Assembly (NCBI GenBank): GCA_003649085.1
Contig: QMQV01000034.1
Location: forward strand, 1 to 14,947
Reading direction: 5' to 3'
Source: Thermoproteota archaeon
GTDB taxonomy: Archaea; Thermoproteota; Methanomethylicia; Methanomethylicales; B66-G16
Length of the DNA: 14,947 bases
A model generated the notes under the pieces. It made no database searches and had not been told where the DNA came from. It saw only the letters and a program-made list of their open reading frames with translations. Position numbers and translations under genes: made by a program. This document shows, piece after piece, positions 8,303 to 14,781 of the stretch; position 1 is the first letter of the stretch, and every line of letters begins with the position of its first letter.

Positions 8303-9526
8303 CTAAAACAAGTCAACTTTCCTACTAACTACCTGTTCTGTAACCTTAGTTATGTTGTCGAGTTCCTCCTCTACTATATGCTCAATCTCTCCAATCAAGT
8401 TCCCAGACAATTGCTTACCTCGTTCTAAGACTACCTGCACATTAGCGAGTTGAGGTTCATTTATAGGCTTACCTATCTGGCTTAGAAGCTTCACATACGC
8501 TTCTCTAACATAATTAAGCTTAGCAACCTTCTCAGCAATGCTCCTAGCCACAACATTGTAGATTTTCCCAACGTGACTAACAGGATTTTTACCAGCGGTT
8601 GCTTCAAGTGACATGGGTCTAGACGGCGTTATTAAACCGTTAACCCTATTACCCCTGCCCGTTGCCCCGTCATCTCCATGTTCAGCAGATGTCCCAGTAA
8701 CAGTTAAGTATACAATGCCCTTCTCAGGCATATCCGCTGTATTTACGAAGACCTCGATGTTCTTATTAGTAAGCTTAACTAAGTGGTCTAAAACCCGATT
8801 CTTGACCTCTTCTTTAACTGATAAGTAGTGATCAAGATCTGGAATTAGTTTAGAAATCATGGCAGCAGCTATGGTCAGCGTCACGTTATCTCCCTTTCTA
8901 ACGCCCATCACTTTAACGTCCTCCCCCACTTCAGGGAGAATTTTCTTAAACTCTCTTGAGTTAAGCAGTTTTTCAGTTTCAAGCACTAAAGTCTCTAAGG
9001 TATCGAGAGGAGCATAGCTAACTCCAAATGAGGTATCATTAGCTCTAGGTATTTCAATGCGGTCTTCAAAAATACTAATTAAATCAGCTGACCCCCTACC
9101 AATCTTATAATCTACTACCACGTGATGCTCAATGTTAAGAAACCTAAAATTCGACTTAAGCCATTCCTTAGCAGATTTAAGTACTATAGGACCAATCGGT
9201 ACGTTTTGGACACCATCCCTTGTCCTAACCTCAGTCGTAGCTCTACCTGATAATATAATGTAGATGGGAACTAAAACTTCTCCGCCACCAAAAACGGGGC
9301 TTGATTGCCCCCCAACTACCAACACCTTATCCACGTTGTGGTGCAAAATGCGCCCAAATCTTTCTAGGTATTCACGACATAGCTCAACACTTAAGCTTTC
9401 AGCTAAGCTATCTGCAATAAAATCGGGGTGGCCTACACCTTTCCTCTCAACGAATTCTATGTATTGTTCCTCAATAGGCTTTTGGTCTAACTGTTCAACA
9501 GCGATGTTTTTAACCAAAATAACCAC
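8303..9526 (-). CDS. mat: S-adenosylmethionine synthetase, archaeal type (methionine adenosyltransferase)
   Basis: Converts methionine and ATP to S-adenosylmethionine in the cytoplasm. The 407-residue length is typical of the archaeal family, which is distant from bacterial MetK. Family landmarks are ERKGVGHPDFIADSLAES (27-44), the glycine-rich GGQSSPVFGGGEV (72-84), HGDDGATGRGNRVNGL (283-298) and PSRPMSLEATAGKNPVSHVGK in pieces over 301-321. All sit in the expected order. The start is GTG; a TTG three codons later is also possible. TATA-like TTTAATAT at 9561-9554 lies about 31 bases upstream, indicating an almost leaderless mRNA. The stop codon directly abuts that of the DUF460 gene. Its product supplies SAM for the methyltransferase upstream and for diphthamide synthesis, but this is a general metabolic link, not evidence of coregulation. 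Confidence 0.96.
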   Translation of the reverse strand: MVILVKNIAVEQLDQKPIEEQYIEFVERKGVGHPDFIADSLAESLSVELCREYLERFGRILHHNVDKVLVVGGQSSPVFGGGEVLVPIYIILSGRATTEVRTRDGVQNVPIGPIVLKSAKEWLKSNFRFLNIEHHVVVDYKIGRGSADLISIFEDRIEIPRANDTSFGVSYAPLDTLETLVLETEKLLNSREFKKILPEVGEDVKVMGVRKGDNVTLTIAAAMISKLIPDLDHYLSVKEEVKNRVLDHLVKLTNKNIEVFVNTADMPEKGIVYLTVTGTSAEHGDDGATGRGNRVNGLITPSRPMSLEATAGKNPVSHVGKIYNVVARSIAEKVAKLNYVREAYVKLLSQIGKPINEPQLANVQVVLERGKQLSGNLIGEIEHIVEEELDNITKVTEQVVSRKVDLF

Positions 9527-9553
9527 TTCCGAAAGCTTTGAACGCTAAAGACG

Positions 9554-9561
9554 ATATTAAA
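9554..9561 (-). promoter_or_regulatory. Probable TATA box of the S-adenosylmethionine synthetase gene
   Basis: On the minus strand this reads TTTAATAT, centred 31 bases before the GTG start, in the 84-base gap after the Lsm gene. It suggests separate transcription from the Lsm gene with a very short leader. Confidence 0.45.
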
Positions 9562-9610
9562 GTTACTATTTCCAAAATAAGGGTTTCGTACTTCTCAATA
9601 ACCATTTCTG

Positions 9611-9841
9611 TTACGGATAGCTTGTCTTTATGTAAAGTATGTTATTTCCCCGGACAAGTATCTTACCGTATCTAGCTACGGTAGTCGTGCCGTCAATGGC
9701 TTCGACAGCGTCCGTCAATATCAAGTTCATGCAGTTATCGAATTTTTCAAGCGTTCCAATGTATTCATGCCCATCTTTAAGTTTAACTAGAATTTGGTTT
9801 TTAAGTGAACGTCCAAGAAGTCTTAGAGGCTCACTTCGCAT
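9611..9841 (-). CDS. Sm-like archaeal protein (Lsm/SmAP)
   Basis: A 76-residue Sm-fold protein that should form a seven-membered ring binding U-rich RNA, as known for archaeal SmAPs. The Sm1 motif spans about 12-48 and includes LKDGHEYIGTLEKFDNCMNL, with D35 and N39 as the expected RNA-contacting residues. The Sm2 motif ILVRGNNILYI (61-71) contains the conserved Arg-Gly (R64, G65). The protein is essentially only the Sm core. The ATG start is preceded by GAGG with eight-base spacing. It lies 37 bases downstream of the methyltransferase on the same strand, so the two may be cotranscribed, and 84 bases upstream of the MAT gene, which has its own TATA-like element. Confidence 0.95.
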   Translation of the reverse strand: MRSEPLRLLGRSLKNQILVKLKDGHEYIGTLEKFDNCMNLILTDAVEAIDGTTTVARYGKILVRGNNILYIKTSYP

Positions 9842-9878
9842 TTAAGCCGCCTCTCAACATAACAGCTCTCTGCGTTAA

Positions 9879-10433
9879 TTAATTAAGCTTTTGTGAGAAA
9901 GCCTTAACCTTATTAGCGAAGACCACGACATCCTTCACGCCATGTTCATTAACTACGCTAGTATTCACAAAGCCCGCCGACAAAGCGGTATTGAGGAAAA
10001 ATTGCAGATCTTCCTTCGCTTTAATCAGAGTATAAACGAATAGCCCACCCTCCTTTAACACTCTAAAGACTTCACTAAACGCTTTAAACACATTTGATGT
10101 CAACTGTAAAACAGTTATTGCGAAAACCGCATCAAAAACTTCTCTTTTAAACGGTAAACTTTCAGCATCTGCTAAGATAACTTGTAAGCCCTTTTCTTTA
10201 GCCTGCGTGATCATCTTTTTAGAGACATCTACGCCGATAACCTCTTCAGAGAAGCCTTTAAGCCATTTAAAGAAAAGCCCTGTACCACAGCCCAGGTCAA
10301 GCACAAGCTTAAAGCTTGAATGAGGCTTAACCTTTGATGCTATTAACTCATATTTAGCCTTTTGCTCCTCCTCATAAAGCTCTTCATATCCAGAAGCTGT
10401 CGCATCATATTTCGCAACGACTTCGTGTTTCAC
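9879..10433 (-). CDS. Class I SAM-dependent methyltransferase, substrate unknown
   Basis: A 184-residue protein with the Rossmann-type methyltransferase fold. Numbering from the GTG at 10433, motif I is LVLDLGCGTG (43-52), the acidic end of strand 2 is GVDVS (67-71), motif III-like ADAESLPF is at 89-96, and VLKEGG (about 125-130) marks the post-motif strand. Such proteins transfer a methyl group from SAM; no target domain is present, so the substrate cannot be named. The open frame extends upstream to 10493 but would then run into the NucS gene, and the extra residues look non-homologous. The GTG at 10433 gives the usual start MKHEVVAKYD and lies about 31 bases from a minus-strand TATA box (10468-10461). 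An ATG at 10463 is an alternative. The Lsm gene follows by 37 bases. Confidence 0.88.
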   Translation of the reverse strand: MKHEVVAKYDATASGYEELYEEEQKAKYELIASKVKPHSSFKLVLDLGCGTGLFFKWLKGFSEEVIGVDVSKKMITQAKEKGLQVILADAESLPFKREVFDAVFAITVLQLTSNVFKAFSEVFRVLKEGGLFVYTLIKAKEDLQFFLNTALSAGFVNTSVVNEHGVKDVVVFANKVKAFSQKLN

Positions 10434-10440
10434 AAGACAA

Positions 10441-10468
10441 ATTTTAAAGCCTAAAAATAACATAAAAA
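10441..10468. promoter_or_regulatory. Overlapping divergent promoters of the methyltransferase and NucS genes
   Basis: ATTTTAAA (10441-10448) on the plus strand lies about 26 bases before the NucS TTG at 10470. TTTTTATG on the minus strand (10468-10461) lies about 31 bases before the methyltransferase GTG at 10433. The two TATA boxes face away from each other within 28 bases, so each sits inside the other's initiation region. Both transcripts would be leaderless or nearly so. Confidence 0.45.
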
Positions 10469-10469
10469 G

Positions 10470-11264
10470 TTGCGGTTTACGCGCTTGACACATAGCTTAG
10501 AAGGCTACATATACCATAACTTATTAAATCCAAGCTTAGAAGAAGCCCATGATGCAGTTAAGGAATCCCTAACTAGAACACTTTTATTAACGCTTATTGG
10601 CTTATGCCAAGTTTCATACCAAGGAAGAGCTTCGTCAGAGCTAGATTGGGGAGATAGACTCATCGTAATAAAACCGGATGGATCAGTATTAATACATCAA
10701 AGCCAAGGATATGAGCCAGTAAACTGGCAGCCTCCAGGATCCATAATAAATACGCAGCTAAGCGAAGGCTACTTAGTTATCAAGGCCATAAGGAGAAAAC
10801 CAGCTGAAGAGCTTATAATAAGGTTCACGAAAGTATACGCTTTGACATCTGCTAAGCTCTTCGACACCTCTAAAATTGAAATGCACCTTACTGAGGAAGA
10901 GCTAAGACAGGTGATTCTCGAAAATCCGCATTTAGTAGAAGAGGGGTTACGGCCAGTAGCTAAGGAGTGGGGGGACTTCTCAGGTTTCATAGATATATTT
11001 TGTCGTGATAAGAACGGCAACTTAGTGGTATTAGAGCTTAAAAATGAAGTGGCAGATCAACAAGCAGTTTCTCAACTATACCGATATGTTTCTTCAATTA
11101 AGAAAGTAAGCCCCTTAGTTAGGGGGATAATCGTAGCCCCAAGGATAACGAAGGAAGCTCGTAGGCTGTTGATGACCTTAGGCTTAGAGTTTAAGCAGGT
11201 AAACCTATCTAAGTGCAGAAGTTTACTGCAGAAAAGTAAAGACAGCCAAAGTAAGTTACTGTAG
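10470..11264 (+). CDS. nucS: Endonuclease NucS (EndoMS-type)
   Basis: Archaeal NucS cleaves branched or mismatched DNA and, as EndoMS, introduces double-strand breaks at mismatches. The 264-residue protein has the two-domain layout: an N-terminal dimerisation/DNA-binding domain (about 1-125) with YQGRASSELDWGDRLIVIKPDG in pieces over 50-71 and the NWQPPG turn (85-90), and a C-terminal restriction-endonuclease-fold domain (about 138-245). The active-site set is complete: D175 in GFIDIF, E189 and K191 in VLELKN, and Q202 with Y206 in SQLYRY. Start TTG at 10470 agrees with a TATA box 26 bases upstream and with the expected N-terminal extension before the first strand. I see no obvious PCNA-binding motif in the final residues. 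It is divergent from the methyltransferase and followed by Alba after 97 bases. Confidence 0.93.
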   Translation: MRFTRLTHSLEGYIYHNLLNPSLEEAHDAVKESLTRTLLLTLIGLCQVSYQGRASSELDWGDRLIVIKPDGSVLIHQSQGYEPVNWQPPGSIINTQLSEGYLVIKAIRRKPAEELIIRFTKVYALTSAKLFDTSKIEMHLTEEELRQVILENPHLVEEGLRPVAKEWGDFSGFIDIFCRDKNGNLVVLELKNEVADQQAVSQLYRYVSSIKKVSPLVRGIIVAPRITKEARRLLMTLGLEFKQVNLSKCRSLLQKSKDSQSKLL

Positions 11265-11287
11265 TAAACTCCTCCCTTAAGAAAAAA

Positions 11288-11295
11288 TTTTAAAA
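11288..11295 (+). promoter_or_regulatory. TATA box of the Alba gene
   Basis: TTTTAAAA within an A/T block (11281-11297). Transcription would start near 11317, giving a leader of about 45 bases that carries a strong ribosome binding site. A leader with a Shine-Dalgarno suits a highly expressed chromatin protein. Confidence 0.5.
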
Positions 11296-11346
11296 ACCTC
11301 TAAAGTGCTCCTTCTAGAATACGACGCAGCCAAAACAAACAATTTC

Positions 11347-11355
11347 AGGAGGTGA
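11347..11355 (+). promoter_or_regulatory. Strong Shine-Dalgarno fixing the Alba start
   Basis: AGGAGGTGA lies six bases before GTG 11362. It is one of the two strongest ribosome binding sites in the window and decides the GTG start. Confidence 0.8.
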
Positions 11356-11361
11356 ACTTTC

Positions 11362-11658
11362 GTGGCTGAAAGCGCCCAGCCAGCTCAAACCATGCCTAGA
11401 GATGTTGTTTTAGTTGGTAAGAAACCAATTATGAGCTATGCCACTGCAGCCCTAATGCAGCTAATGGATAGCGGCGCCATAACCATTAAGGCGAGAGGAA
11501 GGGCTATATCGCGTGCCGTGGATGTAGCCCAAGTCCTAGAAAACAGGCTAATGAAGGGGACAGTGAAGGTCACAGACATTAAGATCGGTACCGAAGCTCT
11601 CGGCAATCCGCCAAGAAATGTGTCGACAATTGAAATAAAGCTGGAGAAAACCAAGTGA
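11362..11658 (+). CDS. albA: Alba, archaeal DNA/RNA-binding chromatin protein
   Basis: A 98-residue Alba protein, a small basic dimer that coats DNA and RNA. The core begins VVLVGKKPIMSYATAAL (15-31), where the paired lysines after Gly correspond to the DNA-contacting, acetylatable lysines known from Sulfolobus Alba. It continues with IKARGRAISRAVDVAQVL (42-59) and ends in the beta hairpin IKIGTEALGNPPRNVSTIEIKL in pieces over 73-94. A short Ala/Gln-rich tail precedes the fold. GTG start with a perfect Shine-Dalgarno. The gene is followed by a 228-base region that belongs functionally to the next gene. A T-rich tract there may end the Alba transcript. Confidence 0.96.
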   Translation: MAESAQPAQTMPRDVVLVGKKPIMSYATAALMQLMDSGAITIKARGRAISRAVDVAQVLENRLMKGTVKVTDIKIGTEALGNPPRNVSTIEIKLEKTK

Positions 11659-11725
11659 CTAGACAAGAAATCTAAGAAGGCTAGGACAAGTCAAAAATAA
11701 AAAGCTCCGACACACCTTCCCACAC

Positions 11726-11763
11726 TTTCTTTGTTAAAACCCTTCTTTTTCTACACAATTTTG
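11726..11763 (+). terminator. Possible T-rich terminator after Alba
   Basis: Several T runs (TTTCTTTG, TTCTTTTTC and AATTTTG) follow the Alba stop by about 70-100 bases. Archaeal termination often uses such oligo-T tracts without a hairpin. No stem is seen here. The tract could also simply be low-complexity spacer between operator copies. Confidence 0.3.
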
Positions 11764-11854
11764 TCGGAGATCATCAACTAAACAACTTCATTCCGACATC
11801 TCCTAAAGAGCGGTCTTCTAGCTTCCTCCTTAACCATCCGACAGTAAATCCGAC

Positions 11855-11864
11855 ATATTTATTA
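11855..11864 (+). promoter_or_regulatory. TATA box of the HTH-Fae-Hps gene
   Basis: ATATTTATTA, centred about 27 bases before the ATG at 11887, predicts a leaderless transcript starting near 11885. Its first base is the last base of an exact TCCGACA copy (11849-11855), so the factor-B recognition element is occupied by operator sequence. Protein bound there would compete with TBP/TFB. Confidence 0.6.
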
Positions 11865-11886
11865 GCTCCCGCTTGAAGTTATCTAC

Positions 11887-13359
11887 ATGAGACAGGTGTC
11901 GGTTGTGTCGGATAGTGATGTTAAGAAACCTAGCAATAGAGAAGAGCTCATAAAGTTGTTGAAGGAAGCCATGTTAAAGGAATTGAGAGAGCGGGCAGCT
12001 TTAAAGAAAGCTCCTCTGAGACCTACAATCTCCGGCACAGCTAGGGCGTTAAATATACACAGAGATACTCTATATTCTTGGCTTAAGGAATTTAATGTGG
12101 ACTTTGCTGAAGTAGCAAAAACCGTGGAGATGCCTTCCGACATAAGCTTGTCGGAACCAAACGAACACGTGTATCTAATTGGAGAAGCTCTTGTCGGCGA
12201 GGGAAACGAAGTAGCCCATATAGATCTCATATTAGGGGATAAGAACGGCCCCGTAGGGGAAGCGTTTGCATCTGGGCTTGCACACATGTCAGCAGGTCAC
12301 ACGCCGCTATTAGCTGTCATAAGGCCTAACCTACCTCCAAAACCTCACACCCTCATTGTCCCTAAGGTAACCATTAAGAATATGGAGCAAGCGAACGCAA
12401 TTTTCGGACCAGCACAGGCAGCGGTCGCAAAGGCAGTAGCAGATGCTGTAGAAGAGGGCATCTTACCAAGAGATAAGGTCGACGACTGGGTAATAATCTG
12501 TAGCGTTTTCATACATCCAGATGCTAAAGACTACCGAAAGATCTATCATTACAACTACGGCGCAACTAAGTTAGCTTTGAAAAGGGCTATGGCGAAGTAT
12601 CCGTCATTAGAGAAAATCTTTTACGATAAGGATAGGGCTACGCATCCAATTATGGGCTATAGAGTACCAAGGCTGTGGAGACCACCGTACATACAAATAG
12701 CATTAGACATACCTAGCTTAGAGCAAACGAAGAGAATTATCATGCAAATACCTAAAAGCGACAGAATTATTCTCGAAGTGGGAACACCTTTAATCAAAAA
12801 GTATGGCACTAAGGTGATACGTGACTTAAGAGAAGTTGCTAAGGACATGTTTATGGTAGCTGATCTCAAGACTCTAGACGTGGGTAAAGTAGAGGTAGAC
12901 TTAGCATACGAAGACACAGCAGACGCCGTAGTCGCGGCTGGTCTAGCTCCAACAGAAACCTTGGATGGCTTCATTTACGAAGCTAAGAGGCTTGGCATAT
13001 ACGCTGTGGTAGACATGCTTAACGTAGATGACCCTATTAAAAAGCTTAAATCACTCAAGGAATTCCCAGATGTCATAATAATACATAGAGGTATAGACCA
13101 GGAGACTGGCAGAACAATAGGTCTTGAGCTTATAGAAAAGCTACGGGAGACATTCAAGGATAAGCGCTTCTTAGTAGCTGTAGCTGGCGGCATTGTCCCT
13201 GAAACAGCTAAGGAAGCCCTTGAAAAGAAAGCCGATATCATAATAGTAGGTAGATACGTGACGCAGTCAAAGGACATTGAGCGAGCAGTAAGAGAATTCC
13301 TAACATTGACGCCTGAGATGCGCGAAGACATCGATCTCTTCAGAGTTCACGTCGAGTAA
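11887..13359 (+). CDS. HTH-Fae-Hps fusion: formaldehyde-activating enzyme / 3-hexulose-6-phosphate synthase with N-terminal DNA-binding domain
   Basis: A 490-residue protein in three parts. Residues 1-94 are an extra segment: a charged helix (18-42), then a Fis-like helix-turn-helix, [19 protein letters not shown] (51-69), then a polar linker. Residues 95-255 are Fae, which condenses formaldehyde with tetrahydromethanopterin; the block [18 protein letters not shown] (97-114) carries H111, equivalent to the catalytic His of bacterial Fae. Residues 265-475 are Hps, a TIM-barrel enzyme of the OMP decarboxylase suprafamily, with the DxKxxD motif at D326/K328/D331, HRGID (400-404), VAGGI (432-436) and GR (455-456). 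In archaea Fae-Hps makes ribulose 5-phosphate in reverse and traps the formaldehyde. No isomerase partner (Phi) is nearby. The ATG is fixed by an upstream in-frame stop and a TATA box 27 bases away. A GTG at codon 95 could in principle start a plain Fae-Hps. Confidence 0.93.
   Translation: MRQVSVVSDSDVKKPSNREELIKLLKEAMLKELRERAALKKAPLRPTISGTARALNIHRDTLYSWLKEFNVDFAEVAKTVEMPSDISLSEPNEHVYLIGEALVGEGNEVAHIDLILGDKNGPVGEAFASGLAHMSAGHTPLLAVIRPNLPPKPHTLIVPKVTIKNMEQANAIFGPAQAAVAKAVADAVEEGILPRDKVDDWVIICSVFIHPDAKDYRKIYHYNYGATKLALKRAMAKYPSLEKIFYDKDRATHPIMGYRVPRLWRPPYIQIALDIPSLEQTKRIIMQIPKSDRIILEVGTPLIKKYGTKVIRDLREVAKDMFMVADLKTLDVGKVEVDLAYEDTADAVVAAGLAPTETLDGFIYEAKRLGIYAVVDMLNVDDPIKKLKSLKEFPDVIIIHRGIDQETGRTIGLELIEKLRETFKDKRFLVAVAGGIVPETAKEALEKKADIIIVGRYVTQSKDIERAVREFLTLTPEMREDIDLFRVHVE
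12135..12156. promoter_or_regulatory. Perfect dyad of the operator heptamer inside the HTH-Fae linker codons
   Basis: The arms TTCCGACA (12135-12142) and TGTCGGAA (12149-12156) are exact reverse complements separated by six bases. They encode residues 83-90 of the fusion, the linker between the HTH and Fae, where amino-acid constraint should be low. It is the only close head-to-head pair in the array and could be the best site for a dimeric DNA-binding domain. A one-mismatch copy follows at 12192-12198. Confidence 0.65.
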
Positions 13360-13901
13360 CTTCTCTTATAAAGGCTCTCGCCATGGGAATCCATAGCTAC
13401 AACGCAAGGACCAAACCTCTCAACCTCTAAAACCCAAACAGCTTCAGGTACTCCTAACTCAAGCCAAAAAACATCCAACACTTTTTTAATGGTACTTGCC
13501 GCCAAAACTCCTGCACCACCTGGATAAGCTAAGTAAGCTGCCCCAATCTCAATAAGCGCTTTCAAGGTATTTTCTCCCATACCTCCCTTGCCTATAATCA
13601 GCCTAGGCTTAAAGCGCCTAATGACATCGCCTTCAAAAATCTCCATTCTCATACTCGTTGTAGGGCCGGCAGATACGATATCCCACTTATCGTTACGCTT
13701 CACAGCCAATGGTCCACAATGGTATATTACCCCTCCATAGAGATCAAATGGAGGTTCTTCTCCTTTTCTCATCATCTCCACAAGCTTAGAGTGCGCTCTA
13801 TCCCTCAAAGTAAAAACTACACCACTTACGTAAACCAAGTCACCTACCTTAAGCTTACGCACAAAGTTTTCATCAATAGGCGTGCTAACTTCATAAATCA
13901 T
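13347..13901 (-). CDS. Fumarate hydratase class I, beta subunit (C-terminal half)
   Basis: The smaller subunit (184 residues) of the two-part class I fumarase, which interconverts fumarate and malate with a [4Fe-4S] cluster held by the alpha subunit. Landmarks are VYVSGVVFTLRDRAH (23-37), where the family has a TGRDxAH block, YHCGPL (60-65), SAGPTTSMRM (77-86) and IIGKGGMG (102-109). Longer readings start at GTG 13910 or ATG 13907, but GGAGG (13915-13911), spaced eight bases from the ATG at 13901, favours MIYEVSTPID as the N-terminus. This Shine-Dalgarno overlaps the stop codon of the alpha subunit, so the genes are translationally coupled. Its 3' end overlaps the end of the convergent Fae-Hps gene by 13 bases. 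Confidence 0.94.
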   Translation of the reverse strand: MIYEVSTPIDENFVRKLKVGDLVYVSGVVFTLRDRAHSKLVEMMRKGEEPPFDLYGGVIYHCGPLAVKRNDKWDIVSAGPTTSMRMEIFEGDVIRRFKPRLIIGKGGMGENTLKALIEIGAAYLAYPGGAGVLAASTIKKVLDVFWLELGVPEAVWVLEVERFGPCVVAMDSHGESLYKRSYST

Positions 13902-13907
13902 TAACAT

Positions 13908-13915
13908 CACCTCCT
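13908..13915 (-). promoter_or_regulatory. Shine-Dalgarno of the fumarase beta subunit, overlapping the alpha stop codon
   Basis: On the minus strand GGAGGTG continues directly from the TAG stop (13916-13914) of the alpha subunit. It selects ATG 13901 over GTG 13910 and ATG 13907, which lie within or right against the motif. Confidence 0.7.
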
Positions 13916-14738
13916 ACATTAAGCGAACAGAACCTCTTCTATGTGCCCAGCATTGGAAAACAATAGCTATAGGGAAGCTAGCAGTATGACAGCCAGCCGT
14001 TTCAATAAACACGTCCAATGCAGTAACCTTCCCTCCAAGCCCCATAGTTCCAATTCCAAGAGAATTAATAGCTTCCAACAGCTCTACCTCAAGCTTAGCC
14101 ACAAAGGGGTCTCTGCTCCGCTCACCTACTTTCCTCAATAACGCCTTTTTCGCCAGCTTAGTAGCCAAGTCTATTGTACCTCCAATGCCTATACCTAAGA
14201 AAATAGGCGGACAAGGTTTGCCACCAGCTTCAACAACAGCTTTTACAACCACTTCTTTAACACCTTCAACGCCAACCTCGGGATCCAATACTTTAGCTAA
14301 ACTAACGTTTTCCGAACCAGCCCCTTTAACTAATAACGAGATTTTAAGCTCCTCACCTACTTCCCAGTAGATTATGGGGTTGCTGTGTGCGCAGTTATCT
14401 CCATAGCTAATCCTCGTTAAAGGATTGACGACATTCGGTCTAAGTAAGCCAAGCGAAGTAGCTTTTCTAACAGCTTGGCAAATGGCTTCTTCAACGTCCT
14501 TAATGAAGTGTTTTTTCTCAGCTGATATGAAGAACGTTAACAAGCCAGTATCTTGGCAAATAGGTCTTTTCAGCTCTCTTGCAAGCTTAACATTCTCAAG
14601 TAGCATTTTAAGCTGAAGCTTAGCGACATCGCTATCTTCAGCTTCATAAGCCCTCACCAACGCTTTCTCAACATCCTCAGGTAAATCGCTTTGCACATCG
14701 CATATCAAGTCAAAAATCACTGAAGCTAAGTTATTCAA
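13914..14738 (-). CDS. Fumarate hydratase class I, alpha subunit (N-terminal half)
   Basis: The catalytic subunit with the [4Fe-4S] cluster. Using the longest reading (TTG 14771, 285 residues), the cluster cysteines are C72 in RPICQDTG, C187 in GGKPCPP and C261 in ETAGCHTASFP. Other family blocks are ISYGDNCAHSNP (121-132), the KGAGSEN loop (149-155) and FLGIGIGG (191-198). I place the start at TTG 14738 (274 residues): GGAGGAGG (14751-14744) is five bases upstream, and the TATA box at 14789-14782 predicts transcription from about 14760, which would exclude 14771. The difference removes eleven residues before the conserved part. It is followed by the beta subunit in the same operon. Fumarase serves the TCA cycle or its reverse; the direction cannot be read here. 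Confidence 0.93.
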   Translation of the reverse strand: MNNLASVIFDLICDVQSDLPEDVEKALVRAYEAEDSDVAKLQLKMLLENVKLARELKRPICQDTGLLTFFISAEKKHFIKDVEEAICQAVRKATSLGLLRPNVVNPLTRISYGDNCAHSNPIIYWEVGEELKISLLVKGAGSENVSLAKVLDPEVGVEGVKEVVVKAVVEAGGKPCPPIFLGIGIGGTIDLATKLAKKALLRKVGERSRDPFVAKLEVELLEAINSLGIGTMGLGGKVTALDVFIETAGCHTASFPIAIVFQCWAHRRGSVRLM

Positions 14739-14743
14739 GGAAA

Positions 14744-14751
14744 CCTCCTCC
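14744..14751 (-). promoter_or_regulatory. Shine-Dalgarno selecting the fumarase alpha start
   Basis: GGAGGAGG on the minus strand, five bases before TTG 14738 and inside the longer open frame. It supports an internal start. Confidence 0.55.
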
Positions 14752-14781
14752 GGTGACTTGATAAGCTTCAAGAATCAAGTG

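Larger units (their letters stand above)
11706..11912. promoter_or_regulatory. Cluster of TCCGACA operator-like heptamers around the Fae-Hps promoter and start
   Basis: Six exact copies lie at 11706-11712, 11762-11768 (reverse), 11792-11798, 11837-11843, 11849-11855 and 11906-11912 (reverse). A one-mismatch reverse copy is at 11897-11903. Copies at 11837 and 11849 are 12-base-spaced direct repeats, the second touching the TATA box. Those at 11897 and 11906 are 9-base-spaced direct repeats just inside the coding sequence. Chance predicts roughly 0.03 exact copies in this span under equal base use. Because the adjacent gene encodes a helix-turn-helix fused to the enzyme, autoregulation is the natural inference. 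Binding itself is not shown by sequence. Confidence 0.75.

Noticed and set aside
9967..9973. GCCGACA near-match in the methyltransferase gene
   Set aside because: One mismatch, isolated and intragenic; consistent with chance.
10434..10493. N-terminal extension of the methyltransferase to the upstream ATG
   Set aside because: It would overlap the NucS start and lies upstream of the predicted transcript start. The extra residues do not resemble the start of a methyltransferase fold.
11706..12198. Repeated TCCGACA units considered as a CRISPR array or tandem repeat
   Set aside because: The unit is only seven bases, occurs in both orientations with irregular gaps, and runs into a coding sequence. 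There are no spacers of constant length.
11883..12287. 134-codon frame antisense to the HTH-Fae region
   Set aside because: Overlaps the clearly coding fusion gene and has low-complexity Ser/Phe composition typical of a reverse-strand shadow.
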